Assembly (NCBI RefSeq): GCF_029210395.1
Contig: NZ_JARGDP010000007.1
Span: 1-64,000, forward strand
DNA: 64,000 bases
DNA from: Petrocella sp. FN5
Lineage (GTDB): Bacteria; Bacillota; Clostridia; Lachnospirales; Vallitaleaceae
Reading direction: 5' to 3'
Below, one piece after another: positions 41,240 to 50,743 of this stretch. Below the pieces are notes generated by a model that was given only the letters and a program-made list of their open reading frames with translations, made no database searches and was not told the origin of the DNA. A program made the translations under genes and the position numbers. Position 1 is the stretch's first letter. Each line of letters opens with the position of its first letter.

Positions 41240-43165
41240 TTACGACGTCTTTATTTCTTCAAGTGCATCATGATGTTGCGTCCATGACTCATATAACTTC
41301 TCAAGAGAGGCTTCAAGGACTGACTTCTCTTCGGTGAGCCTAGTAGCCGCTTCATGGTCTGTATATACGGCTTCTAGACAGAGCTGATGATGTATGTTCT
41401 CTATTTGCTCTTCGTGGCTGTGAATATCCAACTCAGCCTTCTCAAGGAGGTTTTCCAGTCTTCGTCTTTCGGTTTTTTTGGCTTTATCATCTAACCAGTT
41501 GGATTTGTTTTCTGTTGTTATCTCAGAAAGTGCTGCTATTTCTTCTGAATTATTTATGTCATGCTGTCTTAAGAATTCATCATAATTACCTAAATAGGTT
41601 TTGATTTTTTTGTCGGACAAATGCATGACTTTATGGGCGACACGATTGACAAAATAGCGATCGTGAGATATAAACAAGAGCGTACCTTGATAACCGATTA
41701 ACGCATTTTCTAGAATACTCTTTGAAATCAAATCCAAATGGTTAGTAGGCTCGTCCAAAATTAGGAAATTGGCTTCACTCAGCATCAGTTTTACTAAGGT
41801 CAAACGGCCTTTTTCACCACCACTTAACTTTGAAACCTGCTTAAAAACATCATCACTCTTAAAAAGATAGGATGCTAAGATGTTACGGATTTCTCCTTGT
41901 GAGAGTGTAGGGTAAGCGTCAGATATTTCCTCTATTAAGGTATTGTCTGAGTTTAACAATTGATGTTCCTGGTCGTAGTAGCCTATTTTAACTTTTGCAC
42001 CAAGCTGAATCTGACCGGAATCGGCTTGCATAACTTTGTTGATGATTTTAAAAAGGGTTGATTTACCTGATCCGTTATCACCAATGAGTGCAATATGCTC
42101 ACCTTTTTTTATTTCGAACTGAATATGATCTAGAAGCTCTATACGATCAAAAGACTTACATAGGTCTATGACTTTCATGACATCATGCCCGCTTTCATAA
42201 CGGGGTTTTAATTGAAGATGCATATCAGCATGAACTTCCATAGGTCGGTCTAGACGTTCCACTTTTTCTAATAGTTTTTCACGGCTTTCAGCTCTTTTAA
42301 TAGACTTTTCTCGATTAAATGAACGTAATTTTTTAATAACATCTTCTTGTTGCTTTATGGTCTTTTGTTGTTGATCATAGTGCTTAGCTTGGATTTCTTT
42401 AATATGAGCCTTTTTTTTCATAAAATCAGAGAAATTACCTTGGTATTCAATGGCTTTACCCATTTCAATCTCTATGGTTTTGTTTACAATTTGATCAAGA
42501 AAAAATCGATCATGAGAGATGATAAATAGGGTACCTTTATAGGCTTGTAAGAATCCCTCTAGCCAGCGAATGGCATCCATATCTAGATGGTTGGTTGGTT
42601 CATCTAACATAAGACAGTCAGGATTTAAGATGAGTTCTCTTGCAAGAGCCAGCCTTGTCTTCTGACCGCCGGATAGTTTAGACACTTCAAGATCAAAGTC
42701 GTCTTGTGAGAAGCCTAGACCTTTTAGAACACCTTTGATTAGACTTTCATATTGATAACCATCAATGGATTCAAAAAGATGACGTAATTTAGCATAATCT
42801 TCATTAAGTTTATCTAATAAATCAAGATCACCTTCATGAAGATGAATTTTTTCTTCCAAATCGGTAAGTTCATTTTTTATATGAACCAATTGCTCGTTGG
42901 CATTGTAAACAGTCTTGTAAAGGGACTGATTTGAATCGGATAATGCATTTTGCTTTAAATAGCCGAATGTTTTACCAGAAGCTTTATAGACAGAACCACG
43001 ATCAGCTAAAAGTTCACCGGTAATGATTCTAAAAAGTGTGGTTTTACCGGCACCGTTGATTCCAATGAGTGCTACTTTTTCGCCTTCATTGATAATGAAA
43101 TTAATATCCTTTAATAAGGTATCTACGATAAATGATTTAGTAATATTTTTACAACTTAATATCAT
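41240..43165 (-). CDS. ABC-F family ATPase
   Basis: A 641-residue ABC-F protein with two ATPase domains in one chain and no membrane segments. The first has GINGAGKTT and LSGGQKTRLALAR. The second has GDNGSGKST and LSGGEKGRLTLVK. Both are followed by LDEPTNHLD, the ABC-F hallmark. A charged interdomain linker (about residues 245-315) reaches the ribosomal P-site in this family. The C-terminus is a coiled coil (about 555-641). It is like YdiF/Uup-type housekeeping factors that relieve stalled ribosomes; antibiotic resistance is possible but not indicated. Start after AAAGGAT. Confidence 0.88.
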   Translation of the reverse strand: MILSCKNITKSFIVDTLLKDINFIINEGEKVALIGINGAGKTTLFRIITGELLADRGSVYKASGKTFGYLKQNALSDSNQSLYKTVYNANEQLVHIKNELTDLEEKIHLHEGDLDLLDKLNEDYAKLRHLFESIDGYQYESLIKGVLKGLGFSQDDFDLEVSKLSGGQKTRLALARELILNPDCLMLDEPTNHLDMDAIRWLEGFLQAYKGTLFIISHDRFFLDQIVNKTIEIEMGKAIEYQGNFSDFMKKKAHIKEIQAKHYDQQQKTIKQQEDVIKKLRSFNREKSIKRAESREKLLEKVERLDRPMEVHADMHLQLKPRYESGHDVMKVIDLCKSFDRIELLDHIQFEIKKGEHIALIGDNGSGKSTLFKIINKVMQADSGQIQLGAKVKIGYYDQEHQLLNSDNTLIEEISDAYPTLSQGEIRNILASYLFKSDDVFKQVSKLSGGEKGRLTLVKLMLSEANFLILDEPTNHLDLISKSILENALIGYQGTLLFISHDRYFVNRVAHKVMHLSDKKIKTYLGNYDEFLRQHDINNSEEIAALSEITTENKSNWLDDKAKKTERRRLENLLEKAELDIHSHEEQIENIHHQLCLEAVYTDHEAATRLTEEKSVLEASLEKLYESWTQHHDALEEIKTS

Positions 43166-43273
43166 GACTGTATCCTTTCTCTATCTATGTTTCGACATTA
43201 TCATACCATTAATTAGAACCATTGAAAAGAAAAAGGAAAGTAAGGTACAAAATAAACAATATACCAATTAGAA

Positions 43274-43302
43274 TTGACAGTTATTTAACAAATAGCTATA
43301 AT
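43274..43302 (+). promoter_or_regulatory. Promoter for rex
   Basis: TTGACA (43274-43279) and TATAAT (43297-43302), both consensus, are separated by 17 bp. TTATTTAACAA between them resembles half of a Rex operator (TTGTTAA-type), so autoregulation is possible but the full palindrome is not present. Confidence 0.75.
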
Positions 43303-43335
43303 GGTATTAAGATATGGAAGAAAGGGGGCAATGAT

Positions 43336-43968
43336 ATGTCAGATAAGAGAATATCGACAGCAGTTATAAAAAGATTACCTAGATATTATAGATATCTTGG
43401 AGAACTACTTGAGAATGATATCGTTCGAATCTCCTCAAATGAACTAAGTCAACGTATGGGTGTTACAGCTTCTCAAATCCGTCAGGATTTAAATAATTTC
43501 GGTGGGTTTGGTCAGCAAGGTTATGGGTATAATGTAAGTCACCTGTATAATGAGATTGCGAAGATTTTAGGGCTTGAGAATCACTACAGTGTGATTATAA
43601 TAGGTTCCGGTAACTTAGGTCAGGCTTTAGCCAATTATACAGATTTTGAAAAGCGTGGTTTTGTAGTAAAAGGACTTTTTGATGTCAACCCAAGATTGGT
43701 GGGGATATCTGTTCGAGGCATGGATGTACAAGATATGGATCAACTTAAAGATTTTGTTGTAGAAAACAACATTGATATAGCCATATTAACCGTCCCGAAA
43801 AACAAAGCACCTGCAATAGCCAATGATCTATGTGAATGGGGTATTAGAGGTATATGGAATTTTGCACCTGTTGATTTACAGATTAATAACTATGATGTGG
43901 TGGTTGAAAATGTTCACTTATCAGAAAGTCTGATGACTTTATCTTATCGAATTAAGGATTCTGAGTAA
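43336..43968 (+). CDS. rex: Redox-sensing transcriptional repressor Rex
   Basis: A 210-residue repressor that senses the NADH/NAD+ ratio and controls fermentation and hydrogenase genes. The N-terminal winged helix has RLPRYYRYLGEL and GVTASQIRQDLNNFGGFGQQGYGY. The Rossmann fold has IIGSGNLGQALANY, and a C-terminal helix is swapped between dimer subunits. AAAGGGGGCA places the start at 43336. The longest frame would add 38 unrelated residues covering the promoter, so it is wrong. Good consensus promoter upstream. Confidence 0.95.
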   Translation: MSDKRISTAVIKRLPRYYRYLGELLENDIVRISSNELSQRMGVTASQIRQDLNNFGGFGQQGYGYNVSHLYNEIAKILGLENHYSVIIIGSGNLGQALANYTDFEKRGFVVKGLFDVNPRLVGISVRGMDVQDMDQLKDFVVENNIDIAILTVPKNKAPAIANDLCEWGIRGIWNFAPVDLQINNYDVVVENVHLSESLMTLSYRIKDSE

Positions 43969-44146
43969 AAGTTTGAAATGTAACATGTTTGTAACATATT
44001 TAATACTTGGTCAAGTTATAATAAGAGATAGGAAATGGTTTGAAGTTGATGGTACTCAGCTCAGAATTTTTTCTATCTTTTTTTATGATTAACTTAACCT
44101 TCCTATTTTAACAATGCAATCATCAAATACGATGTTAGGAGTTGTC

Positions 44147-44746
44147 ATGATGGATAAAAAACCTCACATACAGATAAAGAAATCCGAACACATAGTCGTA
44201 CTTGATCAGAATTGGCACAGTTTATTCACAGGTAGAAAACCATACAAAATAAAAATGTTAGAAAGTCAACTGAATAAACTATTAAAAGAACAGGGTAAGG
44301 TTAATACAGAATATAAAGCGTACAAAGTTTTGAAAAAAAAGATGATGGATGACATCATTTCGGGTATGTCTGTTGCTTTTGACGATAAGCACGCAGAAGG
44401 CACAAAGGAACTGAAAAAAAAGCATAAGCATATTCAAGAGATTAATGGTAAGTTTGATGCCTACGAAAAGAGAAAGCAAGAACTACCTCATGAAATAGAA
44501 AAAGTGAATCAAACCTTGCTTAAAGAAAGCATGATTATTTTCTATGAGCGTATGATACATAATAAAGAAAAGAAAAGAAGGCTTGAATCTGAAATTCAGA
44601 CCATACATGATAAAGTCAAAGAACTTGTTGGTAAAAAAGAAGATTTGGATGAAGAGAATACAAGGCTTTATGAATTTATGCATGATTTGGCCGGTTTAGA
44701 AGTTATTGAACAATTGGATTCACATTACTTCGGAGGTGAAGAATGA
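44147..44746 (+). CDS. Coiled-coil protein of unknown function next to acpS
   Basis: A 199-residue, strongly charged protein rich in Lys and Glu, almost entirely helical with coiled-coil heptads from about residue 30 to 185. No enzyme motif, signal peptide or membrane segment is present. The start is one of two adjacent ATGs (44147, 44150) behind TTAGGAG. It ends 4 bp into acpS (GAATGA overlap), so translation is coupled to acpS and the NAD(P)HX repair gene. I cannot name a function; a structural or scaffold role is plausible. Confidence 0.75.
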   Translation: MMDKKPHIQIKKSEHIVVLDQNWHSLFTGRKPYKIKMLESQLNKLLKEQGKVNTEYKAYKVLKKKMMDDIISGMSVAFDDKHAEGTKELKKKHKHIQEINGKFDAYEKRKQELPHEIEKVNQTLLKESMIIFYERMIHNKEKKRRLESEIQTIHDKVKELVGKKEDLDEENTRLYEFMHDLAGLEVIEQLDSHYFGGEE

Positions 44747-45129
44747 TTGTTGGCATAGGTAATGATATGATAGAAATAGAACGAATTCTTAAAGCAATAT
44801 CTAGGCCAAAATTTTTAACGAGATATTTTACAAAAGCGGAACTTAATCTATTTAGGGATAGAAAAATGAACCCATCTACCATTGCAGCGAATTTTTCTGC
44901 CAAAGAAGCTGTAACCAAAGTTTTTGGGACTGGGTTTAGAGAGTTTGGTCTAAAAGATGTAGAAATATTAAGAAATGAACTTGGAAGACCCTATATTAAG
45001 TTGTACGGACAAGCAAAAGAGATTGAAAAGCAAATGGGAATCGACAAATGGCACATTACAGTTTCACATACGAAGTCAATGGTTTCCGTTGTTGTATTGG
45101 GAGAGAAATATGATTGTAGCAAAGAGTAA
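44743..45129 (+). CDS. acpS: Holo-[acyl-carrier-protein] synthase
   Basis: A 128-residue phosphopantetheinyl transferase that activates acyl carrier protein using coenzyme A. GIGNDMIEIERI (residues 4-15) holds the metal-binding Asp8, and NFSAKEAVTKVFGTG (about 50-64) the catalytic Glu and Lys. HITVSHTKSM near the C-terminus is also typical. Length normal. Start after TTCGGAGGTG. It overlaps the next gene by 20 bp, a common clostridial arrangement (acpS, nnr, alr). Confidence 0.95.
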   Translation: MIVGIGNDMIEIERILKAISRPKFLTRYFTKAELNLFRDRKMNPSTIAANFSAKEAVTKVFGTGFREFGLKDVEILRNELGRPYIKLYGQAKEIEKQMGIDKWHITVSHTKSMVSVVVLGEKYDCSKE

Positions 45130-46648
45130 TCAAGTGGCACTGATGGATCAGACAACAATCAAGGATTATGCAATCCCTGGGATAGTTTTAATGGAACATG
45201 CAGCTATGGCTGTGTGTGATGTGGTCTCTAAAGATCGCAAGTCAATACTGGTTGTGTGTGGCGTTGGCAATAATGGCGGAGATGGCTTTGCTATTGCCAG
45301 AAATTTGATTCAGAGAGGTGAAAAGGTAACAGTTCTTGGTGTTGGCAATCCCTTACATCTTAAAAATGATGCAAAAATTATGTACGATAGTTTAGCTCAT
45401 ATTGAAACCGGGCTTTTTTGGTATGAAGTTTGTAGTGAAAAAAAACTAGATCACTTATTTCAAAACTGTGATGTTATTGTGGATGCTATTTTTGGTACAG
45501 GTTGCAATCGTGAGGTTTCTGAGGGTTATCTAGAAGTCATAGAGAGAATAAATAAAAAGAAGGCATATGTCATTAGTGTAGATATACCATCCGGTGTTAA
45601 TAGTGATAATGGAAAAATCATGGGCGCGTGCGTAAAGGCAAGTTTGACGGTTACATTCACCTTACCAAAACTTGGCAATATCCTGTACCCAGGTGCAAAA
45701 GCAAGTGAACGACTTAAGGTTGTTGACATAGGGATACCGCAGAAAGTGTTGGAAGGTTTTGTTTTTGAATACGAAACCATTGATCAAGATACGATAAGAC
45801 GCTTACCCTCAAGAAAAACCGATGGCCACAAGTTCACATATGGGAAAGTATTGATTATCGCAGGATCCAAAGATATGTCGGGTGCTGCTTATATGGCTGC
45901 CATGGCCGCATATAGGACAGGTACTGGATTGGTTGAGATTCTAACCCATGAAAGCTGCCGTATCAGCCTGCAATGTGCATTGCCGGAAGCCATCATAAAA
46001 ACATATCAAGATGATTGTGAAAGTATAGAAAAAGCCATTGAAACCGTAAGTCAACAGATAGAATCCTATGATGCAGTACTTATTGGTCCTGGACTTGGAC
46101 AATCAGAATCAGCTCAACATCTTTTAGCTTTTGTACTTTTACAACCCTATGTACCAATTATTATGGATGCGGATGCTCTTAACTTGCTCTCTGCAAATTT
46201 TGATATTCTTTTAGAATCATCTGCGCCTATTATTATGACGCCACATATTGGTGAAATGTCAAGACTTACGAAATTCCCTACTGAAGCGATTAATGAAAAT
46301 ACAGTGGAATTTGCACAAGCATTTTCTAAATCCAATCAAGTCATTACAGTTTTAAAAAGCCATCGTACGGTGGTCTGTAATCAAGAGGGTCTTTGCTGTA
46401 TTAATCTTTGCGGCAATGATGGCATGGCGACAGCCGGTTCAGGAGATGTACTGGCCGGCATCATAGCTAGTCTTGTTGGACAAGGTATAGAACCATTTGA
46501 AAGTGGTGTTTTAGGCGTAGCCATACACAGTTTATCGGGTGATTTAGCATATAGAAATATAGGACGACATGGTTTGATGGCTCATAATATAATAGATGCC
46601 ATTCCAAAGATTATGATGAGTACAGATAGTCAAAACAGAGAAGAATAG
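45110..46648 (+). CDS. nnr: Bifunctional NAD(P)H-hydrate epimerase / ADP-dependent dehydratase
   Basis: A 512-residue repair enzyme that restores damaged NADHX and NADPHX to NAD(P)H. The N-terminal YjeF_N epimerase domain (to about 210) has GVGNNGGDGFAIARNL and VDAIFGTGCNREVS. The C-terminal ribokinase-like dehydratase domain has GPGLGQ, TPHIGEMSRL and NDGMATAGSGDVLAG. Longest-frame residues before 45110 lie inside acpS and are not homologous. GGGAG at 45099-45103 supports ATG 45110. Operon with acpS and alr. Confidence 0.93.
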   Translation: MIVAKSNQVALMDQTTIKDYAIPGIVLMEHAAMAVCDVVSKDRKSILVVCGVGNNGGDGFAIARNLIQRGEKVTVLGVGNPLHLKNDAKIMYDSLAHIETGLFWYEVCSEKKLDHLFQNCDVIVDAIFGTGCNREVSEGYLEVIERINKKKAYVISVDIPSGVNSDNGKIMGACVKASLTVTFTLPKLGNILYPGAKASERLKVVDIGIPQKVLEGFVFEYETIDQDTIRRLPSRKTDGHKFTYGKVLIIAGSKDMSGAAYMAAMAAYRTGTGLVEILTHESCRISLQCALPEAIIKTYQDDCESIEKAIETVSQQIESYDAVLIGPGLGQSESAQHLLAFVLLQPYVPIIMDADALNLLSANFDILLESSAPIIMTPHIGEMSRLTKFPTEAINENTVEFAQAFSKSNQVITVLKSHRTVVCNQEGLCCINLCGNDGMATAGSGDVLAGIIASLVGQGIEPFESGVLGVAIHSLSGDLAYRNIGRHGLMAHNIIDAIPKIMMSTDSQNREE

Positions 46649-46668
46649 AAGATTAAGGAGACAGATGG

Positions 46669-47829
46669 ATGAGGCATTATCAGCGTGTCATAGCAGAAAT
46701 CAATTTAGACGCCATTATACATAATTATAGAGAAATTAAAAAATATCTATCAGATGACACTAAGATTTGTAGTGTGATTAAGGCAGATGGCTATGGCCAT
46801 GGTGCAATACCTATAGCTAAAACTTTAAGTGAAGAAGGTGTAGATGCCTTTGCAGTAGCAGCTTCTCATGAAGCCGTTCTACTTAGAAAAAACAAAATAC
46901 ATTGTCCCATATTGGTATTAGGATATACTAGTGAAGATGATTATCATGATATGGTCAAACATGACATCACTCAAACGGTTTTTCGCTTAGATATGGCTGA
47001 AAAGCTTTCAGCAGTCGCAATGCAGTTGGGTAAGAGGGCACGTATTCATATTAAAATAGATACAGGAATGGGTCGAATAGGTTTTATGCCAGACGATCAA
47101 TCTCTACAAGTTATAAAAAAAATATCTAAATTACCTATGCTTGAAATAGAAGGAATATTCACCCATTTTTCAAGAGCAGATGAATCCGATCATAGTATAA
47201 GTCATAATCAGTTAAAAGTCTTTCAAAGTTTTATCGCCAAACTTAAAGAAGCAGGAATTGAATACTATGACATACATATGTCAAACAGTGCAGGATTAAT
47301 AGAAGTGCAGCAGGCTGAGTTTAATATGGTACGCGTTGGAATTGCTCTATATGGCCTATATCCTTCAGATGAAGTGAATCATACATCCATTAAGCTTAAA
47401 CCAGCCTTAACCCTTAAGAGCAATATTATTCTACTCAAAGAAATGGATAAAGGCATGCCGATTTCTTATGGCGGTACGTATGTGACCAGTAGAAAAACCA
47501 TAGTAGCCACTATACCTGTAGGCTATGGTGATGGTTACCCAAGGGCCCTGTCATCAAAGGGTCGGGTGCTGATTCACGGTTCTTATGCTCCGGCTATCGG
47601 ACGTATTTGTATGGACCAGTTTATGGTAGATGTGACAGACATAGAAGGTGTTAAAGAAGGTGATGAAGTGGTACTCATTGGAGAGATGAAGGGTCAACAT
47701 ATATCTGTAGAAGAAATAGCCTCCTATATGAACACCATTAATTATGAAGTGGTTTGTCAGCTGGGAAAAAGAATCCCACGGGTGTATTATAAGAATCAAA
47801 AGCCAGTTCTATCCATTGATTATTTTTAA
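46669..47829 (+). CDS. alr: Alanine racemase
   Basis: A 386-residue PLP enzyme making D-alanine for peptidoglycan. Lys38 in VIKADGYGHGA is the PLP Schiff-base residue. DTGMGRIGF, HMSNSAG and RVGIALYGLYP are cofactor and core segments. ISYGGTYVT carries the catalytic Tyr from the other subunit, and RICMDQFMVDVT is the C-terminal signature. Start after TAAGGAG. Last gene of the acpS-nnr-alr run. Confidence 0.96.
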   Translation: MRHYQRVIAEINLDAIIHNYREIKKYLSDDTKICSVIKADGYGHGAIPIAKTLSEEGVDAFAVAASHEAVLLRKNKIHCPILVLGYTSEDDYHDMVKHDITQTVFRLDMAEKLSAVAMQLGKRARIHIKIDTGMGRIGFMPDDQSLQVIKKISKLPMLEIEGIFTHFSRADESDHSISHNQLKVFQSFIAKLKEAGIEYYDIHMSNSAGLIEVQQAEFNMVRVGIALYGLYPSDEVNHTSIKLKPALTLKSNIILLKEMDKGMPISYGGTYVTSRKTIVATIPVGYGDGYPRALSSKGRVLIHGSYAPAIGRICMDQFMVDVTDIEGVKEGDEVVLIGEMKGQHISVEEIASYMNTINYEVVCQLGKRIPRVYYKNQKPVLSIDYF

Positions 47830-47874
47830 GTGTTAAATAAAAAATGAAGCCATAATATAAAATGGTTATAATAA

Positions 47875-47927
47875 CTCGGTAGGAAGCAGATATAAGTGAA
47901 GGCTTATGTCTGTTTTAGTCTGCCGAG
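47875..47927 (+). ncRNA. Structured RNA leader candidate upstream of the MATE gene
   Basis: CTCGGTAG (47875-47882) pairs with CTGCCGAG (47920-47927), and CAGATATAAG (47887-47896) with CTTATGTCTG (47903-47912), each with one G-U pair. The two stems are separated by an asymmetric internal loop of 4 and 7 bases and capped by TGAAGG. No T run follows, so it is not a simple terminator of alr. It lies 30 bp before the MATE start. I know no riboswitch class with this sequence. Confidence 0.45.
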
Positions 47928-47957
47928 CCAATAATATAAAGGATAAGAGACAAAAAA

Positions 47958-49376
47958 ATGAAAAAACGCAAAAATAAAATTATTGAGGAAATAAAAATCA
48001 TTGAAAATGCCAGTCATGCAAGTGATATCGATGTTAGAAGACATTTTTATGCAAAGCTATTTGCTATTGCTATGCCTATGGCACTCCAAAACCTTGTCAC
48101 ATCTTCATTAAACCTAATTGACACATTTATGATCAGTTCGCTCAGTACAGCCTCTATTGCAGGTGTTACAGCAGCAAATAAGCTATTTTTTATACTCTTT
48201 CTCTTTCTATTTGGCATCAGTAGCGGTTCATCTATTTTGACCGCTCAGTATTGGGGCGTCAAGGATGTGAAAAACATTAGAAGGGTGCTTGGAATATGTC
48301 TCATGCTCGGCATAAGCGGTGCTTTCTTGTTTACGACAGCCGCCTTATTCGTACCTGAGATGGTGATGAGAATCTTCACAAATCAACCCGGTGCAATATC
48401 AGAAGGTGCAAGTTATTTGAGGATTATCGGATTCAGTTATATACCGACTTCTATTACTTTTGCCTATGTTTTTATACTAAGAAGTACGGGCAATGTAAAG
48501 CTACCCATGAAGATCAGCATAATTGCAATAATACTCAACACCTTTCTCAATTGGGTATTAATATATGGTAATCTTGGCGCACCTGCCCTTGGTGTATCAG
48601 GGGCGGCTATTGCGACGGTTATTGCTCGTGGATTGGAATTTGCTTTACTTATGGGTATCATCTATCGTAACAATGAAGTAGCAGCAGCTCGACTCAATGA
48701 ACTACTAGATATTAATAAGATTTTTTTTGCAAAATATATAAAAACAGTATTGCCAGTCATCTTTAACGAGCTAATATGGGCAGTTGGTGTTACCATGTAT
48801 GACTTGGTCTATGGTCGCATGGGTGAATCTGTAATGGCGGCTATGGGTATTACCAAAACCATAGAGCAAATGACTTTTTTCTTTATCTATAGCTTAGGTA
48901 ATGCTTCAGGTGTAATCCTAGGTAATCAAATGGGTACGGGGGATATGACGCAGGTCTTTTACTATGCAAAGAAGTTGGTGAAGATTATGGTTATTATTGG
49001 TCTGAGCATGAGTGTTATTTTATTTCTTGCTTCAGGACCACTGGCAAACTTTTTCCAAGTCGAGCCTCTTGTAGCCACATACATTCAAAACTGTATTCGA
49101 GTACTGGCTGTAGTAACAGTGATAAAGGGACTGAATATGCTCATCATCGTCGGAATCTTAAGAAGTGGTGGCGATACGACGTTTGCAATGTATTTAGATG
49201 GCGGCGCAGTATGGCTTGTGGCCGTACCCTTAGTTTTCTTAGGCGGCTTCGTGTGGAAATTAGAAATTCAGTATGTCTATATGCTGGCACTGACAGAAGA
49301 AGTTGTTAAAGTATCTATTGGACTTTACAGAGTATGGTCTAAGAAATGGATCAATAATCTTATTTTTGAGGATTAA
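47958..49376 (+). CDS. MATE family efflux transporter
   Basis: A 472-residue membrane protein with about twelve hydrophobic segments in two repeated halves. FAIAMPMALQNLVTSSLNLIDTFMIS near the N-terminus and VFILRSTGNVKLPMKISI are typical of the NorM/MepA/DinF group, which export drugs, organic cations or metabolites using Na+ or H+. A charged, non-hydrophobic N-terminal stretch of about 30 residues precedes helix 1. Start after AAGGATAAGAG. A hairpin leader lies just upstream. Confidence 0.9.
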   Translation: MKKRKNKIIEEIKIIENASHASDIDVRRHFYAKLFAIAMPMALQNLVTSSLNLIDTFMISSLSTASIAGVTAANKLFFILFLFLFGISSGSSILTAQYWGVKDVKNIRRVLGICLMLGISGAFLFTTAALFVPEMVMRIFTNQPGAISEGASYLRIIGFSYIPTSITFAYVFILRSTGNVKLPMKISIIAIILNTFLNWVLIYGNLGAPALGVSGAAIATVIARGLEFALLMGIIYRNNEVAAARLNELLDINKIFFAKYIKTVLPVIFNELIWAVGVTMYDLVYGRMGESVMAAMGITKTIEQMTFFFIYSLGNASGVILGNQMGTGDMTQVFYYAKKLVKIMVIIGLSMSVILFLASGPLANFFQVEPLVATYIQNCIRVLAVVTVIKGLNMLIIVGILRSGGDTTFAMYLDGGAVWLVAVPLVFLGGFVWKLEIQYVYMLALTEEVVKVSIGLYRVWSKKWINNLIFED

Positions 49377-49406
49377 CAGGTATCAGGCTGTAATAGATAC
49401 AAAAAT

Positions 49407-50219
49407 TTGCTGTCACATCAGTCCACCCAACTAGTAGAGGTGAATGATCATCCAATTCATGTTTATAGTGAAGGAGAAGGTCCGAATACATTTGTCTTTA
49501 TGTCTGGTCTTGGCACCAGTTCACCTTATTATGACTTTAAAGTTCTATATGAAAAATTTTTAGATAATCATCAAATAGTTATTATTGAACGACCAGGATA
49601 CGGCTGGAGTGATATTACATCTAATGATAGGGATCTTAGGACTGTTTTAGAAGAAAGTCGTCAGGCACTTAAACTAGCAGGCATTGAAGGTCCTTATAAC
49701 TTAGTACCACATTCTTTAGCGGGTATAGAAGCAATTTATTGGGCGCAAGAATACCCTGAGGAAGTTAGTAACATTTTCGGTTTAGATCCTTTAGTACCGG
49801 GATACTATGAACAACAGGAGGAAATGGACAATCCTTTATCACCATTCATTACCTTCTTAGCAAGAAGTGGACTCATGCGACAGCAACCAGGTGTTTGTGA
49901 AGATAATTTCTTCGCCATTAAAAAAGGCCATTTAAATGAAAATGAAACTGAAATTGCTTGTACATTATTCATGCGGAGAGTGATGACTAAGAACATGTGG
50001 GAAGAATACCGTAGCCTTGAAGAAAACAGTCAATTGGTTTTAAATAATGACCGACCCAATGTACCCATCTACACCTTCATCTCTTCAGAGAATGACGAAG
50101 ATTGGCAAAAAATCCTTTCGGATTACTCAGATGAAAGTTTTCTTCTAGATGCTCATCATTATGTTCACCTAGATGAGACAGATTTCATCGCTAAAAAGAT
50201 TCTTGAGAGTCTTGAATAA
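49407..50219 (+). CDS. Alpha/beta hydrolase, probably N-terminally truncated
   Basis: A 270-residue alpha/beta hydrolase. FMSGLGTSSP is the oxyanion-hole strand region, and VPHSLAGIEAIYWAQ (about residues 98-112) the nucleophile elbow with Ser; Pro-His-Ser-Leu-Ala-Gly deviates from G-x-S-x-G, as in a known subgroup. Late HHYVHLDE supplies the catalytic His. The only start is TTG without a ribosome binding site. The frame is continuous with that of the MATE gene just after its stop codon, and homologs usually have an N-terminal membrane segment. The gene may have lost its front in a deletion. Confidence 0.65.
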   Translation: MLSHQSTQLVEVNDHPIHVYSEGEGPNTFVFMSGLGTSSPYYDFKVLYEKFLDNHQIVIIERPGYGWSDITSNDRDLRTVLEESRQALKLAGIEGPYNLVPHSLAGIEAIYWAQEYPEEVSNIFGLDPLVPGYYEQQEEMDNPLSPFITFLARSGLMRQQPGVCEDNFFAIKKGHLNENETEIACTLFMRRVMTKNMWEEYRSLEENSQLVLNNDRPNVPIYTFISSENDEDWQKILSDYSDESFLLDAHHYVHLDETDFIAKKILESLE

Positions 50220-50231
50220 TCAAATGATTAA

Positions 50232-50275
50232 AATAATCCCTTTCAAATTAGAACGTTGAGAGGGACTATTTTTTT
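50232..50275 (+). terminator. Terminator after the alpha/beta hydrolase
   Basis: AATAATCCCTTTCAA (50232-50246) pairs with TTGAGAGGGACTATT (50256-50270) with two G-U pairs, followed by T residues. Confidence 0.8.
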
Positions 50276-50279
50276 ATGC

Positions 50280-50740
50280 CCATAACTAATTGTACATTAC
50301 TAACTATTCAGAATCTCTGATAAAGACCTGATAAATTTCATTTAACATGGCATAAGTTTTAGGACAAAGAAGCTATAAAAAGGGTATTTAAGATTGCCAC
50401 AGACTGGGCAGATATGGACAGTAGACTCGAACAGATAAGAAAAACTAAAACCAGATGTGTAGAGGATAAAGTAGTCATGGAAGGGTTTTAGCCGACGAAT
50501 TTAGATATACTAAAGTCTAGTAGCCAAAATCCTAAATGGGCTGGCTTTTTAAGCATGCAAAATTTATGGAAAAGGTACAATAAATTTCAAAACTATGGTA
50601 AGATGGTTTTCAAAGAACTCATGATATCTCATTAGGATTTCTCTATCCTTACTTTTTCGACAGCAAATTAACGCGACCAACCTATTGTCAGTAAAGAAAC
50701 CTTCGAAAAACCCAAGCCATTAGAACTAAGCGTAATTGCA
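50280..50740. other. Degenerate, gene-free stretch
   Basis: No intact reading frame. Translations in several frames give short peptide runs broken by stops and shifts, consistent with old, decayed coding DNA. I cannot assign a family to this part. It adjoins a recognisable recombinase remnant on the right. Confidence 0.4.
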
Positions 50741-50743
50741 ACA

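Noticed and set aside
44282-44683. Minus-strand frames inside the coiled-coil gene
   Set aside because: They are mirror frames of a Lys/Glu-rich gene, with Phe/Leu-rich translations and no ribosome binding sites.
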